Below are positions 47,625-57,698 of a stretch of DNA of 64,000 nucleotides, in pieces. The number at the start of each line of letters is the position of its first letter. Within the stretch, counting starts at the first letter, position 1. The stretch spans positions 19,123,128 to 19,187,127 of the forward strand of contig CM035156.1 of NCBI GenBank assembly GCA_020205615.1, written 5' to 3'. A program made the translations under genes and the position numbers. Under the pieces are notes generated by a model, which made no database searches, was not told where the DNA came from, and saw only the letters and a program-made list of their open reading frames with translations. The stretch is from Panax quinquefolius (taxonomy: Eukaryota > Streptophyta > Magnoliopsida > Apiales > Araliaceae).

Positions 47625-48142
47625 TTTTAACTACACAAAAATATGCATTAAGTTAATTTGGATATTCATGCGTGAATTAGATTTACCTAGTATCTCTACA
47701 GGACAGGGGTAAGGCTTCTATCCCGTTATTGGATGCGTCTCGTTACTAGTGTAAACACGTTGAATACGTTTCATGTGTTTCAAGAAAATTTTGACAGCAC
47801 CTCCCTATGGTCTCCAAGCACACGAAATAGACTAAGATAACTTAATCTAAGTATGCACTCGGAGAAAATATAGAGATAACAGTCGATTAATCCTCAAAAT
47901 AACAAAAAATGTACCGTTTCGTATTTGCACCAGCCTAAGTGAGAGACATAACATCCAATAATAGTCCCAAACTGGGGACTGTTCGACATTCACCCCTACT
48001 GAGTGTATGTCAAACGGATTTCTAACTTTCAAAGTATAGTACATATATAATTGAAAATGCTACTTAGTTTATTGAAAATTGTGGCAAACTAAGCAAACGC
48101 TACTTAGTTTATGAAAATTGTTATGTGGAATCTCTACTTGAG
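47625..48142 (-). other. CACTA 5' non-coding sequence
   Basis: Upstream of the transposase start. It has words shared with the array further right (CTGTTCGACATTCACCCCTA near 47974, and CTACTTAGTTTAT at 48060-48110). No gene is visible. Confidence 0.5.
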
Positions 48143-48596
48143 TCGGCAACCGGAGAAAAAAAAGGGTCGTAGTTCCTGTTGTGTCCTATACTCGAATAAT
48201 AAAGTTAATTCAATTACTGCAAACATTCCTCACTATTCCCTCATAACAGATGACAACATCCTAAAGGAGTTCCTCAAATGGATAGTTCTCATACAAGAGG
48301 TGAGATGTTCTGTGAGAACTACCCATCTGAGGAATTCGGAGTGGTGAGAAGCTGTTTATATCATGGATTGGACCCATATGGGGAGATGATTCATTCCTAT
48401 GAGAGAAGTGATCATTCGCTCATCTAGAGGGTTGCTTAACCTAGAACTTTGTTCAACAACTTACTGGCACTCCTTCCGGATGTTGCCATCTGTTATGATA
48501 GAACAGTGAGGAATGTTTGCAGTAATTCAATTACCTTTATTATTCGAGTTTAGGACACAAACAGGAACTACGACCCCCTTTTTTAATTGTTGCCGA
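48143..48596. repeat. Large foldback: 118-bp inverted arms with an inner hairpin
   Basis: The arm 48143-48260 (TCGGCAAC ... GGGTCGTAGTTCCTG ... GACAACATC) is the imperfect reverse complement of 48479-48596 (GATGTTGCC ... CAGGAACTACGACCC ... TTGCCGA), with few mismatches. The 218-bp spacer holds a second hairpin of about 25-bp arms: GAGTTCCTCAAATGGATAG at 48268 against CTACCCATCTGAGGAATTC ending near 48341. Transcripts from it would be largely double-stranded. It is within the CACTA 5' region; no coding role is seen. Confidence 0.85.
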
Positions 48597-48720
48597 GGAA
48601 CCGGTTGGAGTATTATTAGCTGCAACTGCTATGTCGAAACCTGAATACAAGAAAGAGTACATATATGTAGGGATAGTATTATTGCATTTATTGAAAATTG
48701 TAGCAAACTAAGCAAATGCT

Positions 48721-49240
48721 ACTTAGTTTATTTTGCCAATGATAAACTAAGTAAATGGTACTTAGTTTATGAGAATTGTTATTTGGGATCTATAGAAACT
48801 ACTGTTCAACATTCACTCCTAGCTACTTAGTTTATTTTGTCAATGATGATAAACTAAGTAAGTGGTACTTATTGTGTGAAAATTGTTATTTGGAATATAT
48901 AGAGACTACTGTTCAATATTCACTCATACTTAGTTTATTTTGCCAATGATAAACTAAGTAAGTGGTACTTAGTTTATGAGAATTGTTATTTGGAATCTAT
49001 AAAGACTACTGTTCGACATTCACTCCTACTTAGTTTATTTTGCCAATGATAAACTAAGTAAGTGGTACTTAGTTTATGAGAATTGTTATTTGGAATCTAT
49101 AAAGACTGCTGTTCGACATTCACTCCTACTTATTTTATTTTGTCAATGATAAACTAAGTAATTGGTACTTAGTTTATGAGAACTGTTATTTGGAATCTAT
49201 AAATACTATTGTTCGACATTCACTCCTAATTAGTTTATTA
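48721..49240. repeat. Tandem array, 100-bp period, with a palindrome in each unit
   Basis: Unit starts (ACTTAGTTTATTTTG) lie at 48721, 48824, 48928, 49028 and 49128, with a final altered start at 49228; the last spacings are exactly 100 bp. Most units contain ATAAACTAAGTA, a short loop, then TACTTAGTTTAT (perfect 12-bp arms), plus a second pairing CTTAGTTTA / TAAACTAAG, and end with CTGTTCGACATTCACTCCTA. Confidence 0.9.
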
Positions 49241-49865
49241 TTATATTTTCTTTTATTTTAATTTGTAGTATATTATATTATAGTATATAATTGGTTTATT
49301 TATTTATTAAATTTAATTTATTAAATTAAATTAAATTAAATCATTTTTGTTTATTTTATTAAATCGAATTAAATTTATTATTTTTTAATTTATTCTCAGA
49401 TATATTATATAAGTTCAAATTTAATCTAATTTAATTTAATTTAAGTTATTATTTTAATTTAATTTAATTTATTATGTTATTTTATTTTGTATAATATTAA
49501 GTTAATTTTTAAATGAATTTATTTTATTAAATTAAATTAAATTAAATTTAATTTATTTTCAATTTAATTTAATTTAAATTATTTAAATTTAATTATATTA
49601 AATTAAATTTCAATTATTTGATTCTATTTTATTTTATTCTTTATTTAATTGTATTTTATTTGTATTATATTATATTTTTTAAATATTTTTTATTAAATTT
49701 AATTTATTTATTAAATTAATTCTAATTTGTATTATTTTATTCAAATTAATTTAATTAATTATTTTATTTTATTTTACTTTATTTAGTATTATATTATATT
49801 ATCTAATTTTTAAAATTTATTTTATTTAATAAACTAAATTAAATTAAATTTATTTTATTTTATTT
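49241..49865. repeat. AT-rich low-complexity tract (AATTAAATTA words)
   Basis: About 600 bp made almost wholly of A and T, dominated by TTTAATTTAATTTA and AAATTAAATTAAA words. No open frame. It resembles a matrix-attachment-like or slippage-grown tract; the function is unknown. Confidence 0.8.
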
Positions 49866-50869
49866 TATTTTAGTAGTAAGAAACTAAGTAAATGATACTT
49901 AGTTTATATTTTAATATTGGAAAACTAATTACTAATACAATACATGCAGGGCCTACAAATCTTACAAATGAATAATTCTGACAGAATTTTTGTAAGAAAT
50001 TCCGTCAGAGATAGCAAATATATCAAAATTAAAAATAGAGCATTTCCAAATATATACTGCAGAATACATAAAGAATGCAAACAATATATACTGCAAAAAT
50101 TATCCATTCTCAATCAAAATGAATTTCACATTTCAAATATATACCAATTTTTAGCCCCAAATTTCAGCCTCAAATCCAATAAATTTTCAATCAAATATAT
50201 AACAAATTTTTAGCCCTACCAATTTTTAGCCTCAAATGCAATTGAAAAAGCCAAATTGATGCACACACAGTAACCAATTAAGGAATTTAAACATTATCAA
50301 TTTCCAATTTCAATTAACAATAACAAACTAAACCAATACCAAATCAAAAATTAAACTCTACCAATTTTCAGCCTCAAATCAATATATACATACAATATAA
50401 AAATTATTCAATCTATTGATTGTGTACATCATCATCAAATTGAAACAATATTGGAACTCATACATTCTTTTGGAGCTAATAAACTGTCGGAATCAGAGGA
50501 AGAAATCTGTCACAGTGTTGGCTGGCATGTGGAAACTGGTGGAGCTTTCCTCGGTGGTGGTGGGTTGGTGGCGGGTTGGTGGCGGGATATGGGTGGTTGG
50601 TTAGTGATGGGGCAGGGGCGAGAGGAAAAGAGAGGACTGAGATGGTGGTACCGGTGGTTAATGGTCGGTGGCTGGTGGTGGTGGTGGCCGGTTGGTCGGC
50701 GACTGAAGGTTGTGGTGGGTGACAGGTGGGTGCCGAAAATGAGACTGAGAGAAGAGAGAGTGAGTTGAGGCTGAGAGATCGAGTGAGATGAGAGAGAGAT
50801 GAGCTGATGAGATTAATAAGAGGAGATATGAGAGACGCCTTAATAAGAATATGAATCGTTTAGGTTTTA
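49866..50869 (-). other. CACTA 5' flank, non-coding, with a GGT-rich block
   Basis: It begins with one more AAACTAAGTAAATGATACTT AGTTTAT palindrome (49870-49900). The rest is AT-rich. At 50540-50720 the plus strand is very rich in GGTGG and TGGCGGG words (C-rich on the CACTA coding strand). Frames here look like translations of simple sequence, and no domain is seen. Confidence 0.5.
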
Positions 50870-51157
50870 TAAGATATTTCCGACGTAATGTCCGACGAAA
50901 ATAAGTCCCTCGAAAATATGTTATTTTCGACGAATAGTCCCTCAGAAATAACTTTAGTTTCGTCGAACTTAAGTTTCGCGTTGGCGATAAATTTGGCGCC
51001 ACACGAGGCCTTATAATTCCGACGGATTTCCCTCGAAAATAAACTATATCTGACGGAATTATATTCGACGTATTATTTCGTCGAACATAACTTATGTCCG
51101 ACTGACTAGAGTCCGTCGAACCTAATTCTGTCGGAATTAGCCGATTTTCTTGTAGTG
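50870..51157 (-). repeat. CACTA subterminal repeats and 5' TIR
   Basis: Repeated words TTCCGACG, TCGACGAA, CCCTCGAAAATA and CGTCGAAC in both orientations, ending at the TIR CACTACAAGAAAATCGG (minus, from 51157). Such clusters are the binding sites of the CACTA DNA-binding protein in known elements. The TSD candidate is ATA at 51158-51160. Confidence 0.85.
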
Positions 51158-51160
51158 ATA

Positions 51161-51642
51161 TTTGTAAACCGAAGTCGAGTAAAATGAGAATAAAATGAGG
51201 AAAAATATATTTAACCCAAATCATATGCTCTGTATTTCAGTTTTATCTTGCAAAGTACATGCAACATTTTATTTTAAGCAATATTCGTAATTTAAGTCAA
51301 GTTTCGGCATAGTAGAATATTATTATTTGTGATTTTAATACGATCCACAAAAAAAAAAAAAAGGCCAAACTTAATTTTGACCTCTTCTTTCCATGTGACT
51401 TATTCACGAAGCTGCAGAACGAAACCATCAATCAAATTAAATTCCAAGAATCTAAGCCGTAGGCTGAATTGAAGGAGGATTTGGTTTTGTGAGAGAGAAA
51501 GGCATATAGCTATACATGAAATTAATACATCTAGTTTAAAGTTTTGATTACTTTTTCCATCTCCTTTATTTGTTTTTACATTATTATTTTTCTTTCTGAA
51601 TATTGTTTCCAATAGATCGAAGAAGGCTACTGGTGAGTAGTG
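51161..51642. other. Intergenic sequence, nothing recognised
   Basis: AT-rich, with a poly-A run of 14 near 51349-51362. No gene, repeat or terminus was identified. Its right edge, CTACTGGTGAGTAGTG ATGGT, is the target of the next element and continues at 53248. Confidence 0.4.
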
Positions 51643-51647
51643 ATGGT

Positions 51648-52166
51648 TGTTAACGTCAAATTTTGTATGTCTGACAAAATCACCAAAATAGCAGGTTAAA
51701 ATCGCGCTAATGATTGATTGTATTGTTGTGAAATCAAACTCACGAAATACATTCACATAAACATAAACAAAGAAATAAAATATGAACACAAGAATTTTAC
51801 GTGGAAATCCAATTGGGAAAAAACCACGAAAAACGAAAAATCACGGAGAGAGAGAGTAATCCACTATAATAATATTGGGTGTACAAGTTGTGTATTTGTG
51901 TTTTATCTCTTGTGTTCCCCCCACCCATGTCTCCTCCCCTTATTGTTGTATTTATGGATGTCATATCACCTTATAACAACAATTAATAGCTGATATATTC
52001 ATTTCCAAATTAAATCTCCTTATCCCACCAAATAAGGAAACACAATCTTATTTTAATAAGGACTCTCTCGCTGTCAAAATAAATATATTACATGTCAACA
52101 CCAAATCTAGACCATTTAATAAATTGGGTTATACATTGGCTAGACCCAAATAATCACACTCCAACA
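51648..52166 (-). repeat. 3' LTR of the 1.6-kb element
   Basis: 519 bp. It includes a segment with GAATTTTACGTGGAAATCC and AAACCACGAAAAACG that the other LTR has lost. Confidence 0.85.
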
Positions 52167-52804
52167 TTGCCGCTCAGTCTCTTATTTATAAGAGAGTATT
52201 CAAAAAGTCTCATCGGGATTTTTGTCCACGGGATTTTTATTCATAGAATGTTATTCCTTTCGGGAGATCAAAGCCTTCTCGAAGGACGTTTGGTGCTATT
52301 GTTGCTTGGTCCGCCACCGAACCACACTTGTGTCGTTTTTAATCCCAGCTAACTCGAAGATTGGAAACTGTGCATCATGCATAGCTGTCGGCTGCCACTT
52401 TTATTGAAAAATAATTTCATGGGCATGTCCCTTCAGTCTGTGGTTGATGATGAAATCGAAGCCGCCTTTAAAGCACTTCAATGATATAAAAGCTTAAACT
52501 TTTATCTCTGTCTTGGCTGAATTCGTTACTAGTGCGGTGACTCAGTACCAATATATCATCACATGGACCAAAGTGTTAATGTTTAGATTTTACATACATC
52601 ATGTGAATACTACCACTACATGCATAATATAAGTGAGAAAATATATAAATTTCTATCAATAATCAATTACGATTATGTTTCAATTGTTATTGGCATAATA
52701 AATATATACACACGTACAAGTATATATTTAATTTAATAAAAAAGAATCACTTATCTCCTTCGGTGAATCGGTGATTTTAAATCGACACTAGAACAAGTGT
52801 CTTG
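52167..52804 (-). other. Interior of the 1.6-kb element, non-coding
   Basis: It has no recognisable domain on either strand. The minus-strand end next to the 3' LTR is AAGAGACTGAGCGGCAA, a weak PPT candidate. Confidence 0.6.
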
Positions 52805-52805
52805 G

Positions 52806-52823
52806 TTCCCACAGACGGCGCCA
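52806..52823 (-). other. Primer binding site, TGGCGCC type
   Basis: The minus strand reads TGGCGCCGTCTGTGGGAA one base after the 5' LTR end. The first seven bases pair with a GGCGCCA tRNA 3' end. Confidence 0.85.
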
Positions 52824-52824
52824 A

Positions 52825-53242
52825 TGTTAACGCCAAATTTTGTATGCCTGACGAAATCATCAAAACAACAGGCCAAAATCGCGCTAACGGTTGATTGTAT
52901 TGTTGATTGATTGGGAGTACAAATTGTGTATTTGTGTTGTATCTCTTGTGTTCCCCCCACCCATGTCTCCTCCACTTATTGTTGTATTTATGGATTCCAT
53001 ATCCACCTGAATCCAATTAGGAGTAGGAGTCCTTTGTAGAATCACCTTATAACAATAATTAATGGCTAATATATTCCTTCCCAAATTAAACCTCTTTATC
53101 CCACCAAATAAGGAAACACAATCTTATTTTAATAAGGACTCTCTCGCTGTCAAAATAAATATATTATATGTCAACACCAAATCTAGACCATTAAATAAAT
53201 TGGGTTACACCTTGGCTAGACCTAAATAATCACACTCCAATA
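52825..53242 (-). repeat. 5' LTR of the 1.6-kb element
   Basis: 418 bp, collinear with 51648-52166 but lacking an internal stretch of roughly 100 bp after GATTGATTGGGAGTAC. The outer dinucleotide is TA instead of CA (plus strand). Confidence 0.85.
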
Positions 53243-53721
53243 ATGGTTATTTATACTTTTAATTACTAAAGTTTGTAGGCTTAATTATCATTAAAATTTA
53301 AGAACGAATAGTATTACAATCACATATATATTATATAAAAAGTGGAAAATAAGAACACATGATATACTTAAATTCACTAATTTAGCTATTGTTTGTCCGA
53401 TGTATTCATTAAATGTTTCACACACTCTACAATATGATCCATACACAAAATAATATTTTTATAGTAACTAGAAAATCCTAGTTTCTATTACATGGGCTCA
53501 TTAGTCATGAGGCCCAATACATTAATAAAATCTAAGACCGAACTAATAATAAATCCTCAAGCTTAATTGCATTTTGTGCTTGGCCTTCAAGGAGCGCTGC
53601 CCCTTACCCCCGCTAGCTCACTGACGAGTTGGGTAGCCGCTCATTCACCGGGGAACGAGACCCCCGACTACCATGTCGTAGTAGTCATTCGTTGAACCCG
53701 CAGAAGTATGATTTAATCTCA

Positions 53722-54056
53722 ACATTCTCCCACTTGATGAATACTCTTGAAGCCCACCTCAGATGTATACCACTCAAACTTCGTCAAATTAACTGCTTTA
53801 GTTAAGAAGTCCGCGCCGTTCACTAATGTGTCAACCTTCTCCAAAAGAATCAGTTTCTCATCAACTTTCTCTCTAATAAAGTGATACTGGATATCAATAT
53901 GCTTCGACCGTGAGTGGAACACATGATTCTTTGCTAAGTAAATAGTACTCTGACTGTCGCACTTCAACTTCATTGTTTTCTATTTAAAACCAAGCTCAAC
54001 ACACAACTTGTGAATCCATATTGTTTCCTTACTTGCATAAGTAAGCGCTATGACTT
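53722..54056 (-). pseudogene. Copia RNase H C-terminal fragment
   Basis: Translation on the minus strand: EVIALTYASKETIWIHKLCV, ELGFK, a stop (TAG), KTMKLKCDSQSTIYLAKN, VFHSRSKHIDIQYHFIREKV, DTLVNGADFLTKAVN, then FEWYTSEVGF. The C-D-S-Q-S ... K-H-I-D-x-x-Y-H-F-I-R-E pattern is the C-terminal RNase H of Ty1/copia polyproteins; KHID is the hallmark. RNase H removes the RNA template during reverse transcription. The in-frame stop before KTMKLKCD and the missing upstream pol make it a relic. Confidence 0.9.
53725..53735 (-). other. Polypurine tract of the copia relic
   Basis: The minus strand reads AAGTGGGAGAA immediately before the LTR start TGTTGAG, the standard copia PPT position. Confidence 0.8.
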
Positions 54057-54152
54057 CCGACTACTCTATCGTAGTGGTCATTCGTCGAACCCGCAGAATT
54101 ATGAGTCAATCCCAACAATTATAAATAACATTTTTAATCTTCTAATCTTATA

Positions 54153-54405
54153 CTCCCTCCGTCCCATGATAAAAGTCCTTATTACTATTTTGGGTAGTCC
54201 CATGTTAAATGTCTATTTTCCTTTAATAACCAAACTTTTACACATATTTTCCTATTATACCTGTACCATTAAATATCTCATACTTTTTTTATTCTAATTC
54301 TCTCTCCATATTTAATGACATTATTATAAGTAATTTTGTCATTTTATTCATCTTCTTAATATGCGTGAAAAGTCTATCAGAATTTTTATCTTGGGACGGA
54401 GGGAG
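54153..54405. mobile_element. Stowaway MITE (TSD TA)
   Basis: 253 bp with perfect 14-bp TIRs CTCCCTCCGTCCCA (54153) and TGGGACGGAGGGAG (to 54405), flanked by TA at 54151-54152 and 54406-54407. These are Stowaway (Tc1/mariner-derived) hallmarks. The interior is AT-rich and non-coding. Confidence 0.95.
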
Positions 54406-54407
54406 TA

Positions 54408-55614
54408 TAAAACTTGAATGTTATATTTGTCGGAATAATATAAGTTCAAGTTTTTAAAACTAAAAGTGCAAAATTCAAGATTTAAATTTCACCAACTATG
54501 GTAAAATAAAATAATACTTTATAACGTTATTAATTTTTAAAAGTTAATTTAAAATAATTAGGTCAATAAAATAATATGTCATCCCTTGAGATAGGTATTG
54601 AACTTTTAATTTAGGACAAACTAAATATAACTTTAAAGGTATACATGGCCACTACATTAAACATCATTAAATATCAAAAGTTTTCTATCTAAATCTATTT
54701 GCTAGCTGCATGTGTATGGTAAATAAATTTTTTCTCATAACTCTATTATATTTTATTGGTTAATTGATTCATTTTATACAACTTATTTAAAGGCTAATGA
54801 TCTACATTGATATTAATTTTAATATATGTATATTAAATTAAGGTTATATATTTATGTATTTGATTATTTTTTAAAAAAAGTTGTGTATGCATTAATGGCT
54901 TGAACTGTTCATCAATTCCCGGTAAGGTTAATGGCTTGAATTGTAATTTTGAATATAAATGGGATTTTTATTATTTAGACATAAATTTTAGAAGAAAAAA
55001 TTTCTTATAAAGATTATATTTAATTGTACAAGTTTTAGTATATGTGGAATATAATTTTAGTTACCTATAATTACTATTAAATATTATTATAATCCTTATG
55101 TGAGTTTACTCTTCTCCAACTTTTCCTCTTTATTGCTTTTTATGTAGATTTATTTCTTTTTCTTTGATTCATGTGTTAGTACATATAGACAGACATTTGT
55201 GTGTGTGTATATATATATCCATTGTTCATGTAGTTTTTCTTTTCTTTTTTAAAAAAATGATTTATGCTCAAAACCTAATAGTTTTGTCTAACTTAAATTA
55301 AATTAGTAGAGATTTTTATTGCAGGAGTTACTTATTTATTCTGAAAAATAAATAATAACAAATATACGGAAACACAAAGACAATGTCCAAGATGGTCAGA
55401 TTCGTTCTATGTATCCTAATATTTACTTTTTTTGTGTGATTATATTTGTAAATATATGTAGTTGATTATGGTTTGTGTAGACAAATTATAGCATGAAAAG
55501 CTACATTAACGTAAGCTAACTTGAATGTTATGAGATTATTGTGGATGTTTCACCTCAATGTAGTCATCAATACTTTATTTATAAAAGAATCAAGATCGAT
55601 CCTTTTAATTTCAG
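54408..55614. other. AT-rich intergenic sequence, nothing recognised
   Basis: There is a GTGTGTGTATATATATAT microsatellite near 55200. No domain, terminus or gene fragment is seen on either strand. Confidence 0.5.
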
Positions 55615-56095
55615 AGAATTGAGTGAGTCAACTCACTTGATTTAAAAATCAAGTACCTTTCAATTTGAAATCCAACCGAGTTAATTCAATTAATTTGAAA
55701 ACTAGGTATTAAAATTTAAATCGATCGAATGGAATTCGTCTGATCTCTTCTTCTTCCTCTTCAGTTTCTCTCTTCTCTCTTCAGCTCTTATCTTCTTCGT
55801 CATTTACAAACCCGAGAGTCTTCCCTCGCAACTACCTTTTTTTCCTATACTTTTAGAATTAGGTGAGTCTACTTAATTTAAAAATCAAGTACCTTTCAAT
55901 TTGAAATCCAGCCTGAGTTAACTCAATTAATTTGAAAACCAGATATTAAAATTTAAATCGATCGAATGGAATTCGTCTGATCTCTTCTTCTTCCTCTTCC
56001 GTTTCTCTCTTCTCTCTTCAGCTCTTTATCTTCTTCGTCGTTTACAAACGCGAGAGTCTTCCCTCACAACTAACTTTTTTTCCCTGTACTCAGGT
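55615..56095 (+). repeat. Tandem duplication of a 240-bp leader-like segment
   Basis: Copy 1 is 55615-55854 and copy 2 55855-56095, more than 90% alike by eye. Each has ATTTAAAAATCAAGTACCTT, ATCGATCGAATGGAATTCG and a long pyrimidine-rich stretch (CTCTTCTTCTTCCTCTTC, TTCTCTCTTCTCTCTTCAG), then GAGAGTCTTCCCTC. CT-rich leaders of this sort are common in plant 5' untranslated regions, so this may be a duplicated promoter/leader. No coding sequence could be tied to it. Confidence 0.85.
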
Positions 56096-56860
56096 TGGAT
56101 TTTTAGCCCTTTCCCCAATAAAGAAACCAATCGACAATATATCTTCGTCAACAACAAATCCCCTAATTCGATCAATCATGAAGCCCTAGATTGATCATCA
56201 TCCTCGAAACTTCTATCCATCGATCCAATGAGGAGTGTTATTCAATCGCATGTAAGTTTTGTTCCCCCAATTTATTTGTTATTATATTTGCTTATAGTAG
56301 TATTTATTATATATTTGCTTACAGTAGTATTTATTATATATCTAGGATTTCGTTGATTCCAGGTAATTTGTTATGGACGAGAACAAAGATGAGGCTTCAT
56401 AGTAACTTTCATCGCTGCTCTTTATTCAAAGCAGCTTCGTCTCTGAATCTATGTAATATGTTGACTAAAACAGTGGTTTAGTGTTTTTTGGATCGTTTTT
56501 GGTCTCCTCTTCCTTTAATCCTCTCTCGCCATGCGTTCTGATCTCCGCTTGAAACGAGGAATGAATTAATTTTATATGGATTATTTAGCATAGAAACATA
56601 ATGATGCAAGTTGCATTCTGGAATCATATGACGCTCAAGACGAAGAGGATAACGCGGTAAATACTTGATTTTGCTATCTGAAGTTAGTTTTCTCTCCCCA
56701 AAATGTTCTTTGTTGGTCCAATTTGACTTTGAGTTGGCCATTTAGAAAAGTGCACATTACATGTTTGATGAAATACCAAAAAAAGAATATTGCATTTGAA
56801 GTTGTAGCAACCTTTATGCAATATTGAGAGTGCAATGTTTCCCTGATACATAATTGAATT

Positions 56861-56862
<2 letters not shown>
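56096..56862 (+). other. Possible 5' leader exons of an unidentified transcript
   Basis: After the duplication comes leader-like sequence, a possible donor CATGTAAGT near 56250, a possible short exon GATTTCGTTGATTCCAG near 56346-56362 with AG and GT borders, and an ATG at 56373 followed after ten codons by a stop. I cannot link this to a protein. It may be leader sequence of a lost gene. Confidence 0.25.

Positions 56863-56921
<59 letters not shown>
56863..56921. repeat. (TA)n microsatellite
   Basis: 59 bp of uninterrupted TA repeats. It is likely to vary in length between individuals. Confidence 0.98.
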
Positions 56922-56924
<3 letters not shown>

Positions 56925-57698
56925 TTGGTAGGAACTAAAATTAACTTTAATTGTTTTTGTGAATGCTTCATTTTCATCATATCAAACCCTTGAAAAGGTT
57001 GTTTGGCGATGGATAATGAGTTAGTTGTTGGTGCCTTTTGTAATTACCAAAAAGAAAAAAAGTAAAAAAATATATCTATCTATAATAAGATTTCTGTTTT
57101 TTTACTGATTTTGATCTTGGTGTGCTTCTTCTTAGTTACAAGCAAACACGGTTCTTGCTTGATGCAGATAATATCAATGGTGTGGGTAATTGGGTGGTTT
57201 AGTATCTTGTTGTTCTAAAATTTTAGTTGGAAAACTGAAGTTGGTTGCAAATTGATTCGGTGTTATTATAGGACTAGACATCAAAAGAATAAAAATAAAA
57301 TTAGCAGATGAATTTTTTTGAATTATTATTAGCTCTCTTTATTAACTTATAGTGTTGAATCAAGTCTAAATTCTTTTTTATTATTATTAGCAAGTCAAAG
57401 GTGAAAGAGATTAGGAATGAACCGTGTTGGGTTATAAATCTGTCAGAAACAATAAAAAAAAGCCTACAGAAGACGAAGCTTTCTTCCACCAGCATGAAGA
57501 GGCAACAGGTTGTATTTGCTAGAACATGAGATAGTCGCAAAACTTATTCAATTCAAACGGGGACATTTTGATTTAGATTATGAGAATTTATGAGTTTTTA
57601 TATTTCCTATTACCCTTAGTACGTGGGCCAAGTTAAGTTGATTTTTTTTTCTATAGAAATAAAAAAATCATCTTTTTCATCTCCTCCTTAATTAATTT

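Larger units (their letters stand above)
1908..51157 (-). mobile_element. CACTA (En/Spm) transposon split by a nest of retrotransposons; far end off-window
   Basis: The 5' terminus lies on the minus strand at 51157: read inward it begins CACTACAAGAAAATCGG, the canonical CACTA TIR, with a candidate 3-bp target site ATA at 51158-51160. The next 280 bp are subterminal repeats built on CCGACG/CGTCGAA words. The first transposase exon starts at 47624, is cut at 47319 by element X, and resumes at 6459. A Transposase_24-like segment (6305-6107) and further minus-strand coding-like blocks (2374-1908) follow until the hAT element cuts in at 1907. Only about 4.9 kb of the interval is CACTA sequence; the rest is nested insertions. 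The 3' TIR is not in the window. That the 1908-2374 blocks belong to the CACTA is inferred from position and strand. Confidence 0.75.
51648..53242 (-). mobile_element. Short non-autonomous LTR element with TGGCGCC-type PBS (TSD ATGGT)
   Basis: Direct repeats 51648-52166 and 52825-53242 flank a 658-bp interior, with exact TSDs ATGGT at 51643-51647 and 53243-53247. On the minus strand the LTR begins TGTTGGAGTGTG (left copy; TATTGGAGTGTG in the right copy) and ends GGCGTTAACA or GACGTTAACA. Directly after the right-hand LTR comes TTGGCGCCGTCTGTGGGAAC, a PBS complementary to a tRNA ending GGCGCCA (tRNA-Asp type), common in plant gypsy elements. No gag or pol is present. At 1.6 kb it is close to the small non-autonomous LTR elements (TRIM/SMART-like), but with long LTRs. 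Confidence 0.88.
53248..54117 (-). mobile_element. Copia retrotransposon relic with large internal deletion
   Basis: Minus strand. It starts at 54117 with TGTTGGGATTGACTCATAAT (LTR start). After only about 60 bp this is fused to RNase H coding sequence; then come a PPT and a second LTR start, TGTTGAGATTAAATC, at 53724. The two LTR starts share CTGCGGGTTC(A/G)ACGAATGAC and CATGGTAGTCGG-like words. So a deletion removed most of the 5' LTR and nearly all of gag-pol. The left end of the 3' LTR could not be fixed, and 53248 is only the nearest border. Confidence 0.75.

Noticed and set aside
50658..51224. 188-codon minus-strand frame crossing the CACTA terminus
   Set aside because: It runs through the subterminal repeats and over the TIR at 51157, so it cannot be an element gene. 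The sequence reflects repeated CGTCGAA words.
54010..54297. Open frame of 95 codons across the copia relic and the MITE
   Set aside because: It spans the border between two transposable elements and is antisense to RNase H; it is not a gene.
56684..56980. Minus-strand frame with a long Tyr-Ile repeat
   Set aside because: It is a translation of the (TA)n microsatellite.
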